Shown here: positions 14,343 through 15,242 of the stretch, piece after piece
Layout of the letters: each line of letters starts with the position of its first letter
How positions within the stretch are numbered: the stretch's first letter is position 1
Assembly: GCA_023423855.1 (NCBI GenBank)
Contig: JAFAEU010000020.1
Coordinates: 1 to 15,242 of the forward strand
DNA: 15,242 nt
Direction of reading: 5' to 3'
Source of the DNA: Pseudomonadota bacterium
GTDB taxonomy: Bacteria; Pseudomonadota; Gammaproteobacteria; Xanthomonadales; Xanthomonadaceae
Translations under genes and position numbers: made by a program
Notes under the pieces: generated by a model
What the model was told of the DNA's origin: nothing
What the model saw: the letters and a program-made list of their open reading frames with translations, nothing else
Database searches by the model: none

Positions 14343-15242
14343 ATGACGCCCGAAGACCTGCTGACCACCTACGGCCCGCGCGAATCGATGGAGTACGACG
14401 TGGTCGTGGTCGGCGCGGGTCCGGGCGGGCTGGCCACGGCGATCCGGCTCAAGCAGCTGGCGGCCGAAGCGGGCCGCGAAGTCTCGGTGTGCGTGCTGGA
14501 GAAGGGCTCCGAACCCGGCGCGCACATCCTCTCGGGCGCGATCATGGACCCGCGCGCGCTGTCCGAGCTGTTCCCGGACTGGCGGGAGAAGGGCGCGCCG
14601 CTGAAGCAGGCCGTCACCCGCGACGAGTTCCTGTTCCTCGACGAGGCCGGCGCGAAATCCACGCCCGCCTTCTTCCTGCCCGACTGCTTCGACAACCACG
14701 GCAACTACATCGTCTCGCTCGGCGCGGTGACGCGCTGGCTCGGCGCACAGGCCGAGGCGCTGGGCGTGGAGATCTTCCCGGGCTTCGCCGCCGACGAGGT
14801 GCTGTACGGCGACTCGGGCGCGGTGAGGGGCGTGGCCACGGGCAACATGGGCCTGGGCAAGGACGGCGAGCCGACCGCGGAGTTCCAGCTCGGCATGGAG
14901 CTGCACGCGAAGTACACGATCTTCGCCGAAGGCTCGCGCGGCCACCTCGGTCGTCGGCTGATCGAACGCTACGCACTCGACGCCGGCCGCGACCCGCAGG
15001 CCTACGGCATCGGCCTCAAGGAGCTGTGGCAGGCCGATCCGGACAGGCACCAGCCGGGGTTGGTGGTGCACACCGCCGGCTGGCCGCTGGACAGCGACAC
15101 CTACGGCGGCTCGTTCCTGTATCACGCCGAGGACGGCAAGATCGCGGTCGGCTTCGTCGTCGGGCTCGACTACAAGAATCCATACCTGAGCCCGTTCGAG
15201 GAGTTCCAGCGCTTCAAGACCCACCCGGCCATCCGCAAGCAC
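14343..15242 (+). CDS. Electron transfer flavoprotein-ubiquinone oxidoreductase, N-terminal part
   Basis: The window holds 300 codons of a protein usually about 550 aa long; the frame is open at the right edge. ETF-QO passes electrons from reduced ETF (from fatty-acid and amino-acid oxidation) to ubiquinone at the inner membrane, using FAD and a 4Fe-4S cluster. The FAD-binding motif [14 protein letters not shown] lies at 21-34. It is followed by the family blocks [18 protein letters not shown] (53-70), [10 protein letters not shown] (119-128), [13 protein letters not shown] near 178-190, [10 protein letters not shown] near 194-203, GIGLKELW (222-229) and [16 protein letters not shown] near 243-258. 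The C-terminal cysteine cluster lies outside the window. The ATG at 14343 is preceded by GAGGAG (14328-14333). It is divergent from queD with 185 bases between them, where no clear promoter could be fixed. Confidence 0.95.
   Translation, partial: MTPEDLLTTYGPRESMEYDVVVVGAGPGGLATAIRLKQLAAEAGREVSVCVLEKGSEPGAHILSGAIMDPRALSELFPDWREKGAPLKQAVTRDEFLFLDEAGAKSTPAFFLPDCFDNHGNYIVSLGAVTRWLGAQAEALGVEIFPGFAADEVLYGDSGAVRGVATGNMGLGKDGEPTAEFQLGMELHAKYTIFAEGSRGHLGRRLIERYALDAGRDPQAYGIGLKELWQADPDRHQPGLVVHTAGWPLDSDTYGGSFLYHAEDGKIAVGFVVGLDYKNPYLSPFEEFQRFKTHPAIRKH

Noticed and set aside
14010..15242. Long minus-strand open frame opposite the ETF-QO gene
   Set aside because: It is the antisense shadow of a well-supported flavoprotein and overlaps queD.

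Overview
This is a very GC-rich, gene-dense stretch from a gammaproteobacterium, most likely a member of the Xanthomonadaceae (Lysobacter/Luteimonas-like). I base this on the Xanthomonas/Caulobacter-type TonB-dependent receptor, the close fit of the catabolic proteins to proteobacterial Aga enzymes, and the phasin / QueD / ETF-ubiquinone oxidoreductase block. The genus is an inference from style, not from a search.

Positions 1-12968 form one carbohydrate-utilisation locus. On the minus strand, reading from about 6237 down to the window edge, lies a tightly packed operon. It encodes a Tat-exported GH36-type alpha-galactosidase/alpha-N-acetylgalactosaminidase, a 10-helix EamA/DMT permease, a KbaZ/GatZ-type tagatose-phosphate protein, an AgaS-type SIS-domain galactosamine-6-phosphate deaminase/isomerase, and a BadF-type amino-sugar kinase cut by the window edge. 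ATGA or longer overlaps join most of these genes. Divergent from it, on the plus strand, is a metal-dependent amidohydrolase lipoprotein (6351-7478). Facing that is a DeoR-family regulator on the minus strand (7580-8359), and divergent from the regulator are a TonB-dependent receptor (GTG start, 8494-11331) and a secreted DUF4832-like, probably TIM-barrel protein (11406-12968).

The genes fit a pathway for a galactosamine- or N-acetylgalactosamine-containing glycan. The receptor would import oligosaccharides across the outer membrane. The exported hydrolases (GH36, DUF4832-like protein, amidohydrolase lipoprotein) would trim them, and the EamA protein would carry the sugar into the cytoplasm. 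The kinase, AgaS and KbaZ would then convert it toward tagatose phosphates. A deacetylase and the catalytic tagatose-bisphosphate aldolase are not in the window and may lie beyond position 1. Copies of a TTTCGTTA motif occur in both divergent intergenic regions and look like operators for the DeoR regulator, consistent with the multi-copy CTTTC-type sites described for AgaR.

Positions 12969-15242 look like ordinary chromosome: a 110-bp inverted-repeat element, a phasin gene with a clear promoter, operator-like palindrome and terminator, queD, and the start of the ETF-ubiquinone oxidoreductase gene, which runs off the right edge. No tRNA, rRNA, CRISPR array or insertion sequence was seen. No intergenic gap exceeds 300 bases.
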